64,000 nucleotides of DNA from Candidatus Sumerlaeota bacterium (GTDB lineage: Bacteria; Sumerlaeota; Sumerlaeia; SLMS01; JAHLLQ01): positions 87,956 through 151,955 of the forward strand of contig JASGMJ010000007.1 in NCBI GenBank assembly GCA_030156535.1, written 5' to 3'. The number at the start of each line of letters is the position of its first letter. The stretch's first letter is position 1. Below the pieces are notes generated by a model. The model was not told the origin of the DNA, did no database searches, and saw nothing but the letters and a program-made list of their open reading frames with translations. Positions 1 through 9,082 of this stretch are shown here, piece after piece. The position numbers and the translations under genes were made by a program.

Positions 1-1
1 G

Positions 2-859
2 GCAGTGATCCGCGCCGAAGCGGTGCTGGCAAAGGCGAACTTCGACGCCGAAATGGAGAAGCTGGAACGGGAGAAGTCGGAGGCCGCACGCTCGGAACTG
101 ATCGAGTTCCGCCGCCTGGCCCTCGACATCAATCAGGCACAGTTGGATGTGCTGGACCGGCAGGTGGAGCTGGCGACGACACGCGTGGACTTGCAGCGGC
201 TCATGGTGCTGAAGGGGCGGCTGACCGATTTGAACCTGCTGGGAGCGCTGTCGCTGGCCGAGTTGGAAGAAGTGAGTTTTGAGGTCGCGGAGGCCGAAGA
301 ATTTCTCCGGAAAGCGGAACGCGTGCTCGACGAGTCGCGCGCCCAGCTGGAGGAATCGCGTGATCGACTGGAGGACTTCAAGGCGGCCGCGGCGATGGCG
401 GAGCCGGACGAGGCGAGGCTGCTGGCGGCACTCAATGCCGAAGTCGGCGTGATCGAAGCACGTTTGCGCAGCATGGAGACAACACTGACGAGCCTGGTGC
501 TGCGCAGTCCGCTTGATGGGCGTCTGGTAGCGACGTACGCGCACGCGGGGGCCGAGGTGATGGAGGGGCTTCCGATCGCCGAGGTCGCGGCGGTGGAGAC
601 GGACATGCTGGTCGCGTGGCTGCCCCAGGAGACGACGTTGCTCCCGCGAGAGGGGGATACGGCGGAGGTGTTCGTGACGGGGGGCCAGAGCAAGCCGATG
701 GCGGGCGACGTCCGCCGAGTCGCGGGAGCCGTTCTGCCCATGCCGTTGCGCCTGCTGCGCAATCCGCAGGTTCCCGAGTACGGTGTCCCGGTGCAGATCG
801 AATTGCGCGACGGCGTTCTGCCGACGGGTCAAACGGTTCGCGTGACGTTTCGCCGCTGA
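2..859 (+). CDS. HlyD/membrane-fusion-protein-like periplasmic adaptor, 5' truncated
   Basis: The frame is open from the first bases, so the N-terminus (signal or anchor helix) lies outside the window. The first 150 or so visible residues are highly charged, heptad-like helix, as in the alpha-helical hairpin of membrane fusion proteins. It is followed by a barrel-sandwich (lipoyl-like) half with the motif LRSPLDGRL and a terminal beta-barrel ending PTGQTVRVTF. Such adaptors bridge an inner-membrane transporter to an outer-membrane channel. Partner genes are not visible here. The GTG at position 5 is unlikely to be the true start because the hairpin is already under way. Confidence 0.7.
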   Translation, partial: AVIRAEAVLAKANFDAEMEKLEREKSEAARSELIEFRRLALDINQAQLDVLDRQVELATTRVDLQRLMVLKGRLTDLNLLGALSLAELEEVSFEVAEAEEFLRKAERVLDESRAQLEESRDRLEDFKAAAAMAEPDEARLLAALNAEVGVIEARLRSMETTLTSLVLRSPLDGRLVATYAHAGAEVMEGLPIAEVAAVETDMLVAWLPQETTLLPREGDTAEVFVTGGQSKPMAGDVRRVAGAVLPMPLRLLRNPQVPEYGVPVQIELRDGVLPTGQTVRVTFRR

Positions 860-1076
860 TGAGATTCCGGCGGCGCAAAAAAATGTTCGGAATACGTTTG
901 TAACTGCCGAATTTTCAAGTGGGTGGCCGGAGCGCGAAGGCGCGCCCCGGCGACAAAGCGATTGACCCTCTGCACTGCCGGACGAAAGGAAACGCTACCG
1001 GCCGGGCGGTCCGTACAGGCCCTTTGTGGGCTCGGCGTGCCGGTGCTGAGAACGCTTTGAAGGCCAGGAGTGGCTC

Positions 1077-1673
1077 ATGATCAAGTGCCAGGTTTGTGGA
1101 TACGACAACCGCGATGACGCCCAGTTCTGCATGAACTGCGGCTCGCCGGTGGAGAAGCCGAAGATGAGCGAGGCGCTCGATGATGTGTCGGAAGAACGGA
1201 CCGTCATGCTCGACCCTGCGGCGATGCAGAATCGGATGTCCCAGGAGTTCAAGGAACGCCAGCAGGCCGCACCGCCTCCGCCTGCACCGGCACCGGCTCC
1301 TGTGGCCCCTCCGCCTCCTCCCCCTGCGGCAGCACCTGCTCCGCCTCCCGCAGCAGCACCCGCTGCTCCCCCTCCCCCGCCTGCGGCTCCTCCCGCGGCG
1401 GCTCCGCCTCCGCCGGTTGCGGCGCCCACACAGAACAGTGGAGCCGCTTCGACGGCTGGAACGGGTGGCGACAAGAATTGGCTCGTAACGCTGTTGCTCG
1501 CAATTTTCCTGGGTTGGCTCGGCGTCCATCGCTTCTACGTTGGCAAGATCGGCACGGGCATCCTCCAGCTTATCACGGGGGGCGGTTGCGGCATTTGGCA
1601 GATCATCGACATCATCATGATCGCGGTGGGTAGTTTCACGGATGCGGATGGGAACGCCTTGGTGAAGGACTGA
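1077..1673 (+). CDS. Zinc-ribbon and TM2-domain membrane protein
   Basis: 198 residues in three parts. An N-terminal zinc ribbon has CxxC pairs at C4/C7 and C18/C21. A long Pro/Ala-rich linker covers about residues 60-120. A C-terminal TM2 domain from about residue 133 has two hydrophobic helices joined by a GVHRFYVGK turn and ends FTDADGNALV. TM2 proteins are small membrane proteins of poorly defined role; the ribbon may bind a partner. The stop codon shares its A with the ATG of coaD (TGATG), so the two are probably translationally coupled. An AGGAG-like site precedes the ATG. Family assignment is firm; function is unknown. Confidence 0.85.
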   Translation: MIKCQVCGYDNRDDAQFCMNCGSPVEKPKMSEALDDVSEERTVMLDPAAMQNRMSQEFKERQQAAPPPPAPAPAPVAPPPPPPAAAPAPPPAAAPAAPPPPPAAPPAAAPPPPVAAPTQNSGAASTAGTGGDKNWLVTLLLAIFLGWLGVHRFYVGKIGTGILQLITGGGCGIWQIIDIIMIAVGSFTDADGNALVKD

Positions 1674-2233
1674 TGGCCAAAGCTGAACTCCCTGTAACGC
1701 CGGAAGAGCCGCGACCCCGGATAGCCATTTATCCGGGGTCGTTTGACCTTCTGACCAACGGACATCTGGACCTGATTAACCGGTGCCGCCGGTTGTTCGA
1801 CCGGGTGATTGTTGCCATCGGTGTGAATCCGATGAAGCAGCCGTTCTTCACGATCGAGGAACGGATTGCGATTCTGAAGGATGCGACGGCGGACATGCCG
1901 AACGTGGAAGTCGCGCAGTTCGACGAACTGACGGTGCACTTCGCGTATCGCCGGGGCGCGATGGTGATCATTCGCGGCCTGCGGGCGATGTCGGACTTCG
2001 AGTTCGAGCTGCAGCTCGCTCTGGCCAATCTGAAGCTGAACCGCCATATCGAGACGCTGTTCATGGCAGCCGATCCGAAGACGATCTACCTTTCGTCCGG
2101 GTTGCTGCGCGACATTTGGCGCCATGGCGGCGACGTGGCTCCGTTCGTACCCCCACCTGTGGTGAAGGCGTTGAAGAAAAAGAAGAAACCCGCGCCGGGG
2201 ACGACATACGACGAGATGCGCCGCCCGGTCTGA
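1673..2233 (+). CDS. coaD: Pantetheine-phosphate adenylyltransferase
   Basis: Transfers AMP from ATP to 4'-phosphopantetheine to give dephospho-CoA, the penultimate step of cytoplasmic CoA synthesis. The 186-residue protein has YPGSFDLLTNGH near residues 20-31, containing the nucleotidyltransferase (T/H)xGH signature, then RGLRAMSDFEFE and a YLSSGLLRD segment matching the conserved C-terminal nucleotide-binding site. A 15-residue N-terminal extension and a Lys-rich tail make it longer than the usual protein of about 160 residues. It starts on the ATG overlapping the upstream stop codon. Confidence 0.95.
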   Translation: MAKAELPVTPEEPRPRIAIYPGSFDLLTNGHLDLINRCRRLFDRVIVAIGVNPMKQPFFTIEERIAILKDATADMPNVEVAQFDELTVHFAYRRGAMVIIRGLRAMSDFEFELQLALANLKLNRHIETLFMAADPKTIYLSSGLLRDIWRHGGDVAPFVPPPVVKALKKKKKPAPGTTYDEMRRPV

Positions 2234-2398
2234 CGGGGCACTCCAAGGTCCCCGCTCTCTGCGCTGTGCTGCACAATACTCGGCTCCCGCTCTTGCCAAG
2301 ACTACGGGGACAAGCGTATGCCTTCCCTCGGGGATTTGTAGATTGTCCGGACATGGTGCCCATTCTGCCCTGTCCAATTCCACCCAAAGGAAAGTCTC

Positions 2399-3346
2399 AT
2401 GCCTATCGTTCACCCCGCGCCGCTCCAACCGGGCGATCGGGTCGCTCTCGTTTCGCCTTCCGGCCCCGTCCCCGAACCGATCGTGGTCGATCAATGCCGC
2501 GAGGTTCTGGAGAAGATGGGTTACAGCGTGTGGGTCGGCCCGTCCGCCCACAAGTTCACCGACTATCTGGCCGGATGGGATGAGGAGCGGGCTGCCGATC
2601 TGAATCAGGCGTTCCGCGACCGGGAGATTCGCGCGGTGTTCTGCACGCGCGGCGGCTATGGTGCGGGACGCCTGCTGCGCATGCTCGACTACGAGGCGAT
2701 GCGCAGGAATCCCAAGATTTTCGCGGGATTCAGCGACCTGACGGCGGTCCACGCGGCACTCGCCAAGCAGTGCAATCTGGCAACGTTCCATTCGACGACG
2801 CTGGCGGCGGCGTTTGTTTACGAGAGTGACCCGCTGACGCCGGAAGCGCGCGAAGTGTACATGAAGCAAATCGTTTCGACCGAGCCCGTGGGCTCGATCC
2901 GCGAGGCGATGAATTGGACCGACCCCATTGTCTATCATGGCGGCAAAGCGGAAGGCACGCTGGTGGGTGGGAACCTGTCGGTCTTCGGGGCGAACGTGGG
3001 GACGCCATACCTCCCCGATCCCGAGGGGAAGATTCTGTTTCTCGAAGACGTGGGCGAAGAGCCTTACCGGCTGGACCGCTACGTCAATCAGCTCGACATG
3101 AGCGGCTACTTGGGCCGCGTACGGGGCGTGATTCTGGGGCAGTTCACGGATGCGGAACCGAGCAATCCGAAGCGCGAGAAAATAGACGTGGTGATGCCAC
3201 GGCTGCTGGCGCATCTGAAGGTGCCGGTGCTGGCGAATTTCCCGGCGGGACACGTTGGGAGGAACGCGGGACTGCCGCTGGGCTGCCGCGTGGTGCTGGA
3301 CGCGGACGGTGGCGACGTGGTGCTGGAAGAGGCGCTGTGCGGATAG
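2399..3346 (+). CDS. ldcA: LD-carboxypeptidase (muramoyltetrapeptide carboxypeptidase, S66 family)
   Basis: Cleaves the terminal D-Ala from murein tetrapeptides during cell-wall recycling, using a Ser-Glu-His triad. The 315-residue protein has the family length. The nucleophile serine is in AGFSDLTAVH (S112), the Gly-rich FCTRGGYGAGRLL lies before it, the conserved LEDVGEEPYRLDR lies in the second half, and the histidine is in PAGHVGRNAGLPLG (H285). The ATG is preceded by AAGGAAAG. It stands alone, 165 bases after coaD, without other murein genes. No signal peptide is seen, in line with a cytoplasmic recycling enzyme. Confidence 0.92.
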   Translation: MPIVHPAPLQPGDRVALVSPSGPVPEPIVVDQCREVLEKMGYSVWVGPSAHKFTDYLAGWDEERAADLNQAFRDREIRAVFCTRGGYGAGRLLRMLDYEAMRRNPKIFAGFSDLTAVHAALAKQCNLATFHSTTLAAAFVYESDPLTPEAREVYMKQIVSTEPVGSIREAMNWTDPIVYHGGKAEGTLVGGNLSVFGANVGTPYLPDPEGKILFLEDVGEEPYRLDRYVNQLDMSGYLGRVRGVILGQFTDAEPSNPKREKIDVVMPRLLAHLKVPVLANFPAGHVGRNAGLPLGCRVVLDADGGDVVLEEALCG

Positions 3347-3542
3347 GGAAACCGGGTTTCACCACCAAGGGCACAAGAGCGGGGAGGGAGCCAAGAGCTC
3401 TCTCCCTGCTTTGCTGTTGATCGGCTCCCATCCGCAGCAAGCTCTTCCCGCCATCAGACCTCCCCTTTCACCCAGTGTTTCTTTCTTGCCGTTCTTATCG
3501 GCCAAGGCGGGAAATCAGGGACCAGCAGGGAAGGAGAACAAC

Positions 3543-4307
3543 ATGCCGTTGGAAAGCCCGATGAACGGAATCACGTTTCGCGAGGATGCCCCGGGTGCGT
3601 TGCTTGCTGCGGAAGGGCGATGCGTGGCACTGGCGAGCACGCCGGAGCTGCACTGGCAGCGCGAAGGCGCCTGCCTGGCCGCCGCCATACGCGAGGCTCT
3701 GGACGCGGCGCCGGACACGCCCGTTCTGACGGGCGAGCAGGTGCATGGCAGCGTCGTTGCGGAAGTGACGGGCGCCGCACCCCATGAGGATTTCACAGAG
3801 GTACCCGGTGTGGATGGCCTGTGGACCCGGCAGAGGGGCGTGGTGCTGGTGGCACGCTCGGCGGACTGCGTGCCAGTGGTTCTGGCGGCCCCGGAGGCTG
3901 GGTGGCTGGCCGTTGTTCATGCCGGCTGGCGGGGAACAAAAGGGCGGATTGTCGAGAAAAGCATCGACGCTGCCTTCGAGGCTGGAATAGTTCCGGAATC
4001 AATGCATGTCTGGATTGGACCCTGCATCGGTGGAGACGTCTATGAAGTTTCGCCGGAACTGGCAGAGGAGTTCGCCGCGGAGTTCGCGAGTGTGGGCTAT
4101 CGGCGCAACGGACGCCTGCTTGACCTGAGGCGGGTGAATGTCTTGCAGGCCAGCTCCCGTGGAGTTCCGGAGAGAAACATCGCGGTTTCCGCCCACTGCA
4201 CGTTGCGCTCTTCCGGGCGCCTGCCCTCGTATCGGCGGGATGGAGAATGCCGCGGGCAGATTTACACAGCCGCCATCCTTGCCAAGCAAACACGGGAACG
4301 GACGTGA
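3543..4307 (+). CDS. pgeF: Laccase-domain purine nucleoside phosphorylase-like protein (PgeF/YfiH, DUF152)
   Basis: Members of this family (formerly polyphenol oxidase) act on purine nucleosides, and E. coli PgeF also edits misincorporated L-Ser in murein precursors. The 254-residue protein carries the metal-site motifs QVHG (H68), SADC (C109) and HAGWRG (H126), plus IGPCIG and SAHCT downstream. The frame is open far upstream, but the ATG at 3543 has AAGGAGA just before it and conserved sequence begins soon after. The last bases overlap the next gene in a GTGA junction. Confidence 0.88.
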   Translation: MPLESPMNGITFREDAPGALLAAEGRCVALASTPELHWQREGACLAAAIREALDAAPDTPVLTGEQVHGSVVAEVTGAAPHEDFTEVPGVDGLWTRQRGVVLVARSADCVPVVLAAPEAGWLAVVHAGWRGTKGRIVEKSIDAAFEAGIVPESMHVWIGPCIGGDVYEVSPELAEEFAAEFASVGYRRNGRLLDLRRVNVLQASSRGVPERNIAVSAHCTLRSSGRLPSYRRDGECRGQIYTAAILAKQTRERT

Positions 4308-5638
4308 CGACTCGAAACGACCAACTGACTGCGCCGGTGACGGCCCTGCGAATTGATGGAAACGCCTTGCAGGCCGCCGTCGTCCGCCTCGGGGCCGACG
4401 GAGCGGTGCATGTCGAAGCCGTGCGGACAATCGAAGCCGATTCGCTGCTCGAACGCGTTTCCCGGGCATCGCATCCGATTTTCATGGACGTGGATTTCCT
4501 GGAGTTCCCCGACACGCCCCGTCTGACCCACCTCCTCCACACTCTGGTGTCCGATCCCGTGTTCCAGAACCCGGTGGTCGGCGTTTTTCCACCCGAGTGC
4601 GTGACGGACTGGAAACACATCGGCCCCGACCAGCCGGACCGTCGGCACAAGCGCATGGTTCGCGGCCTGCGCAGTTTTCAAACCGCCAACCCCTATGCCT
4701 ACCCCAAGGTGATCGGCTCGCGCGAATGGCCTGCGGAACCGGGCATGGTGGAGTTGAGTATCTGGTCCGCGCGGTTCGACGACCTGATGGTCGTCGCCGA
4801 GCAATTCCTTTCGCTGACGAGCGCGCATCAGCCTTTCGCGGGGCTGGTGACGGGCAAGCGCGCGGCGGATGAGGTGCTCGCCCTTCTGGCGCACGGAGCC
4901 GGAAACGAGCCCCTGACGCTGATCGACGTGGGCAAGTTGCGCACGCTCTACTCCGGGCATTTGGATACGCGTTCGTTTTTCTCCCACGCGATCCCAGTCG
5001 GTCTGGCGCGCGACGATCTGCACTACTTCCGCTCGCTGCCCTTGGTAGCCGCCAACCTGGGCAGCTACGGCAACGAAATCGGCTCGCTGTTCTTCCCGCC
5101 GGACGTCACGCCTTCCCCGCTCTTCGACCCCGAAGTAAAGACGCCCCAAGTGGAGTGCACGCGCTTTGGTATCCAGATTGCCCGCTACGCCTGCCGGGTG
5201 CTGACGTCGGTTTGGAAGGAAGAGGCGGGCGTGGAGCAACCCTCGCGCATTCTACTGAGCGGAATGCCCGCTCGACTGCGTGGCCTGCGCGAGTATCTGG
5301 AGAATCGTTGCGAACGCCGAATCGAGCAACTGGGTGAACACCCGTTGCCCGGAATCGTTCCTGCCAAGGGAATCTCGTGGCCGGAGATCGCCGATCATCT
5401 TCAGGTGATCGGCGCCGGCATCGCCTACCACCGCCGGGACACCTCGCGCTTCGGCATGGTACTGCGCGACCGCCGCCCTCTTCCCCTGGCTTCCGAATCC
5501 ATCGAAGCCAACCCCTTCGACCCGCATGACATCTACATCATCGAAGGCCCTTCCACCCACCGAAGCGGGATGACTCGCTCCGGCGTGTCCCACAGGCCCC
5601 CCTTTCCGCACGTCAACGACACAGACTTCCCACGCTAA
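4304..5638 (+). CDS. PilM-like actin-fold protein (putative)
   Basis: 444 residues. The start is taken as the GTG overlapping the upstream TGA (GTGA), which marks translational coupling. The N-terminal portion is poorly conserved. Around residues 204-230 the run LTLIDVG, then R/F-rich residues and AIPVGLARDDL resembles the phosphate-2 and adenosine region of PilM/FtsA-type actin-like ATPases, and ILLSGMPARL later resembles their second glycine loop. The C-terminus is disordered and Pro/His-rich. PilM normally sits beside pilN/O/P/Q, which are absent here. The fold assignment is inference; a specific function should not be assumed. Confidence 0.45.
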   Translation: MTTRNDQLTAPVTALRIDGNALQAAVVRLGADGAVHVEAVRTIEADSLLERVSRASHPIFMDVDFLEFPDTPRLTHLLHTLVSDPVFQNPVVGVFPPECVTDWKHIGPDQPDRRHKRMVRGLRSFQTANPYAYPKVIGSREWPAEPGMVELSIWSARFDDLMVVAEQFLSLTSAHQPFAGLVTGKRAADEVLALLAHGAGNEPLTLIDVGKLRTLYSGHLDTRSFFSHAIPVGLARDDLHYFRSLPLVAANLGSYGNEIGSLFFPPDVTPSPLFDPEVKTPQVECTRFGIQIARYACRVLTSVWKEEAGVEQPSRILLSGMPARLRGLREYLENRCERRIEQLGEHPLPGIVPAKGISWPEIADHLQVIGAGIAYHRRDTSRFGMVLRDRRPLPLASESIEANPFDPHDIYIIEGPSTHRSGMTRSGVSHRPPFPHVNDTDFPR

Positions 5639-6090
5639 AAGAACTAGCCGCGATGACTGGGGAGTCATCGCGGCCGTAGGAGGGGGTTATGGGGTGGGGA
5701 CCTTACCTATAGAGAATAGCGGACCAATCGCCCCGCTCCCACAGATCACTGATTCCGCGATCCTTACACAACAGCATCAAGCGGAGGGGGCTGATCTCCC
5801 TGAGAGAGATTCCCTCTTGAAGTCTCTCTTTGAGAAAATGAGCGCAATGTGCAGCAAATCGCTCCCCCGCCAATGGGGAGCAGGGGCGGAACGACAAGGA
5901 AACGAAAAGCGAGAACTGGCTACCGAAGACGTCTCGCGGATCCGGGAGTTGCCCCCAGAAGGGGGAAGCCGGGGGAAAAGGGTTGCCCGTTTCGGCCCCC
6001 TGCTTTCCCCTGCGGCGCACCCCGCGCGGTTGAAAAGCAACGGCGCGAGCATTCAGTTTTCTCTCTCTTTTCGGAAAGGAATCGTACCCC
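5639..6090 (+). other. Intergenic region upstream of hisG with no convincing gene
   Basis: About 450 bases between the PilM-like gene and hisG. It holds a perfect hairpin (listed separately), then low-complexity purine-rich sequence. One open frame (5694-6224) crosses into hisG but shows no protein-like composition and overlaps the hisG start. The hisG promoter and leader must lie here. No recognisable promoter elements or His-codon leader peptide was found. Confidence 0.5.
5647..5674 (+). terminator. Perfect 12-bp stem hairpin after the PilM-like gene
   Basis: Arms gccgcgatgact and agtcatcgcggc pair perfectly around a GGGG loop, nine bases after the stop codon. There is no T tract on the + strand. 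On the - strand the hairpin is followed by a T-rich run (TTCTTTTAG). It may be a weak or Rho-assisted terminator, or a processing/stability hairpin. Confidence 0.5.
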
Positions 6091-7011
6091 ATGGCGAGCA
6101 AGAAGAGCCCGTCCTCCACCGCCAAGACGCCGGCCGAGGCCCCTGTCCTGAAACTGGGTCTGCCCAAAGGCAGCCTTCAGGATTCCACCCTGGAGTTGTT
6201 CGACCACGCGGGATTCCATTTTAGCATTGGCTCGCGGAACTACCGCGCGGGGTGCGACGATCCAGAGATCGAGGCACTGCTGATTCGCGCGCAGGAAATG
6301 GCGGGCTACATCGAAGGCGGCGTCTTTGACTGCGGCCTGACCGGACTGGACTGGATCAAAGGGAACCGGGCCGACGTTCACGTCATCTGCGACCTGGTGT
6401 ATTCCAAGGTCTCCCGCAAGCCCGTGCGCTGGGTCGTCGCCGTCCACAAGGACTCCGACATCAAGTCCGTCACTGATCTGAAGGGCAAACGCATCGCCAC
6501 GGAAGCCGTGAACCTGACGAACGACTATCTGGCCAAGCACGGCATCACGGCCGATGTGGAGTTCAGCTGGGGTGCCACGGAAATCAAGTGCCCGGACCTC
6601 GTTGACGCCATCGTTGAAGTCACGGAGACCGGCTCTTCCCTTCGCGCCAACAATCTGCGCATCATCGACACCGTGATGGAGTCCTGGACGGTTTTCGCGG
6701 CGAACCGCCAGTCGTGGCAGGACCCGTGGAAGCGTGACAAGATGGAAGCCATCGCCCTGCTTCTGCAAGCGGCGATGGCGGCCGAGGGGCGCGTCGGTCT
6801 CAAGCTGAACGCCCCGAAGGACAGCCTGGACGACATCGTGGCCGTGCTGCCCGCCATCACGAGCCCAACGATCAGCCACTTGCGCGACGGCGACTGGGTC
6901 GCCGTGGAAACAATTCTGGAAGAGAAGTACGTCCGCGATCTGATTCCGGCGCTCAAGAAGGCCGGCGCCGTCGGCATCATCGAGTATCCGCTCAACAAGG
7001 TCGTGGACTAA
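6091..7011 (+). CDS. hisG: ATP phosphoribosyltransferase, long form
   Basis: First step of histidine synthesis: ATP plus PRPP gives phosphoribosyl-ATP. The 306 residues include an Ala/Lys/Ser-rich extension of about 20 residues, then [16 protein letters not shown], the catalytic domain, the PRPP-binding loop [16 protein letters not shown], and a C-terminal ACT-like regulatory domain of about 80 residues ([16 protein letters not shown] onward). The last is typical of the long, histidine-feedback-regulated form that works without HisZ. It is not in a his operon; hisA lies about 23 kb away. AAAGGA precedes the ATG at a usable distance. Confidence 0.94.
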   Translation: MASKKSPSSTAKTPAEAPVLKLGLPKGSLQDSTLELFDHAGFHFSIGSRNYRAGCDDPEIEALLIRAQEMAGYIEGGVFDCGLTGLDWIKGNRADVHVICDLVYSKVSRKPVRWVVAVHKDSDIKSVTDLKGKRIATEAVNLTNDYLAKHGITADVEFSWGATEIKCPDLVDAIVEVTETGSSLRANNLRIIDTVMESWTVFAANRQSWQDPWKRDKMEAIALLLQAAMAAEGRVGLKLNAPKDSLDDIVAVLPAITSPTISHLRDGDWVAVETILEEKYVRDLIPALKKAGAVGIIEYPLNKVVD

Positions 7012-7047
7012 ACAACAACACATGTAGCAAGCCTCGGAGGGACTGCG

Positions 7048-8961
7048 ATGAAGACCATGCTGCGTCATGCTGTCTGGATGATTCTGACTGCCACGCTGGC
7101 GGCGGGGTGCTCCCGCGCTGTCCGGCAGGAGAACAAGGCGGACGAAGTGCGCTTTGTTGTCTGGGGCGACACGCAGTTCAACAACCCCGAGGTCTTCGAG
7201 CGCATGGTCCACGAGACCAACCTGTTGCGTCCCGACTTTGTGGTGCAGGTGGGCGACCTCATCCAGGGCTACAGCCACAGCCGCGAGCAGTTGCGCGGCG
7301 AATGGGAACGCTACGCCTTTCAAACCGAACCTCTCAGCGTCCCCTTCTTTCCCGTTCCCGGGAATCATGATGTTTACACCGGCGAAGCACACGAGGTTTA
7401 CGGCGAGGTCTGGGGGCCGGACCGCTACATCTACAGCTTCGACACGGGTCCGGTGCATACAATCGTGCTCGATACGTACTGGCCTGGCGAGGCGGACACA
7501 ATCGCCGCCTGGCAGCGCGACTGGCTGGCCCGCGACCTCGCGGAGTATGCGGCGCGCAACGGCGGCGAGGGCTCCGAGGAACTCGCGCAGCGTTCGATCT
7601 TCGTTTACCTGCACAGCCCGCTCTTCAAGCAGGGTGCCGACAAGGAAGGGGGCAAGGCGTGGAAGGAGATCCACGAGTTGCTCAAGCGCTATCCCGTGCG
7701 CATGGTGATTGCCGGTCATACCCACGAGTACGTCTGGAACGTTGTCGACGGCATCACGTACCTCATCATCAACAGCTCGGGGCATATGGGAACCCACGTT
7801 GAACGGGGCGGAGTCTTTCATCAGCTCCTGCACGTCAGCGTCGTGAATGGCAACGACGTGCGCGTCGCCGTCGTGAAGGCCGGAAGCATTCTTCCCGTGG
7901 ACACTGTTTCACAGGCGGAGCGTTCCAGTGTTCCACGTCTGAGGATTCCCCAGAAATCCATCCGGCTTCCCATCGTCGAGACCAGTGGCTCCGTCGAACA
8001 GACGGTGACCGTGAACATCGACAATCCGCTGGAGAAGCCGCGCGTTTACCATCTTGAATGGCAGGTGCCGCGCACTTCGCCTGCGCACCTTGAGCCGAAG
8101 GAACTGTGGATCGACCTGGAGGCGAAGGCGTCGAGGGAAGTCTCGTTCGAGCTTCAGATGCCCGCCGGCATCGCGCCCGAGGAACTGCCGTCGCTGGCTG
8201 TCACCGCCGTGGAGACGCTGCGCACGGGTGTTGTCTCGCGCGATTGGGAATCACGTTATCGCGCGGATATCGAGGCCGCAAAGAACGATGCATCCGTGCG
8301 CACGACGAGCATCGCACTCGACGCGCCGGTGGAGTTCCGCACCGAGTGGCCGCTGTTTGTGCCGCCCGTTGCCCGCGTCGCCCGCGTCTCGGGCGCCATT
8401 GCGATCGACGGCGTGTTCGACGAGACGGACTGGAGCAAGGCCCAGCCCATCACGCGGTTCACCACGCCGGAAGGCGAAGAACCGGAGACGGGGATGGAAG
8501 TGCGTTTCCTCTATGATGCAGACGGCCTGTATGTTGGCGCGCGCATGGAGGAACCCAACCCCGCCGGGATGAGCATGAATGCGGGGCCGCCGATTCCGCT
8601 GACGTGGAGCGACGATGACTTCGAGCTGTTCATCGACGCCACACAGAGCCAGAGCAAGTTCATCCGCCTCTTCCAGAACGCCGCGGGGACACGCTTCAAC
8701 TCGTGGCCGCTCTATACGCCGAACAACCTGTTCGAGAGCACCTACGAAAGCGCCGTGAAAGTGGGCGAGGATTACTGGTCCATCGAGATGCACATTCCGT
8801 GGAACGAGGCGGGTGCCACGCAGCCCGCGCGCTCCGGCGACCAGTGGAACGTGAATATCTGGCGCCATCGCCAGCAGAGCCACCCCGCGCGCCAGGAGTG
8901 GTCCACCATGGGCATATTCCCATACGAGCCGGCACGCTTCGGCCTTCTCGTGTTCGACTGA
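7048..8961 (+). CDS. Metallophosphoesterase lipoprotein with C-terminal CBM9-like domain
   Basis: 637 residues with a lipoprotein signal peptide (LAAGC, C21). The calcineurin-like phosphoesterase domain has its metal ligands in order: GDTQ (D41), GDLIQGY (D70), GNHD (N106-D108), YLHSP (H189) and GHTHEY (H224, H226). A linking beta-rich segment leads to a C-terminal domain of about 190 residues: AIDGVFDETDWSKA, YDADGLYVGARM, WSIEMHIPWNEAG. This matches family 9 carbohydrate-binding/DOMON-like modules. It is probably an envelope-anchored phosphatase or phosphodiesterase bound to a glycan. GGAGG precedes the ATG. It lies 36 bases after hisG. Confidence 0.85.
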   Translation: MKTMLRHAVWMILTATLAAGCSRAVRQENKADEVRFVVWGDTQFNNPEVFERMVHETNLLRPDFVVQVGDLIQGYSHSREQLRGEWERYAFQTEPLSVPFFPVPGNHDVYTGEAHEVYGEVWGPDRYIYSFDTGPVHTIVLDTYWPGEADTIAAWQRDWLARDLAEYAARNGGEGSEELAQRSIFVYLHSPLFKQGADKEGGKAWKEIHELLKRYPVRMVIAGHTHEYVWNVVDGITYLIINSSGHMGTHVERGGVFHQLLHVSVVNGNDVRVAVVKAGSILPVDTVSQAERSSVPRLRIPQKSIRLPIVETSGSVEQTVTVNIDNPLEKPRVYHLEWQVPRTSPAHLEPKELWIDLEAKASREVSFELQMPAGIAPEELPSLAVTAVETLRTGVVSRDWESRYRADIEAAKNDASVRTTSIALDAPVEFRTEWPLFVPPVARVARVSGAIAIDGVFDETDWSKAQPITRFTTPEGEEPETGMEVRFLYDADGLYVGARMEEPNPAGMSMNAGPPIPLTWSDDDFELFIDATQSQSKFIRLFQNAAGTRFNSWPLYTPNNLFESTYESAVKVGEDYWSIEMHIPWNEAGATQPARSGDQWNVNIWRHRQQSHPARQEWSTMGIFPYEPARFGLLVFD

Positions 8962-9082
8962 CAAAACAATATCCTGTTGCGTATTTGATTTATTTTTCCT
9001 CGCCGGGGAACATGGATGACGTGACTTCTGTCAGAGGGCAGTTATCTGCGTCCGCAGAATCTCATCCCGAGGAGTTGCGCCA

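Noticed and set aside
1261..1430. GC-rich repeat-like tract
   Set aside because: It is Pro/Ala codons of the linker in the TM2-domain protein, not a CRISPR array or DNA repeat element.
5800..5835. CTGAGA...CTTGAA resembling a thiamine (TPP) riboswitch
   Set aside because: The THI-box remainder (GGATAATGCCAGC-type segment) and pairing arms are absent, and the downstream gene is hisG.
5694..6224. Open frame of 176 codons before hisG
   Set aside because: It overlaps the hisG start, its translation has no protein-like features, and its tail reads hisG in the wrong frame.
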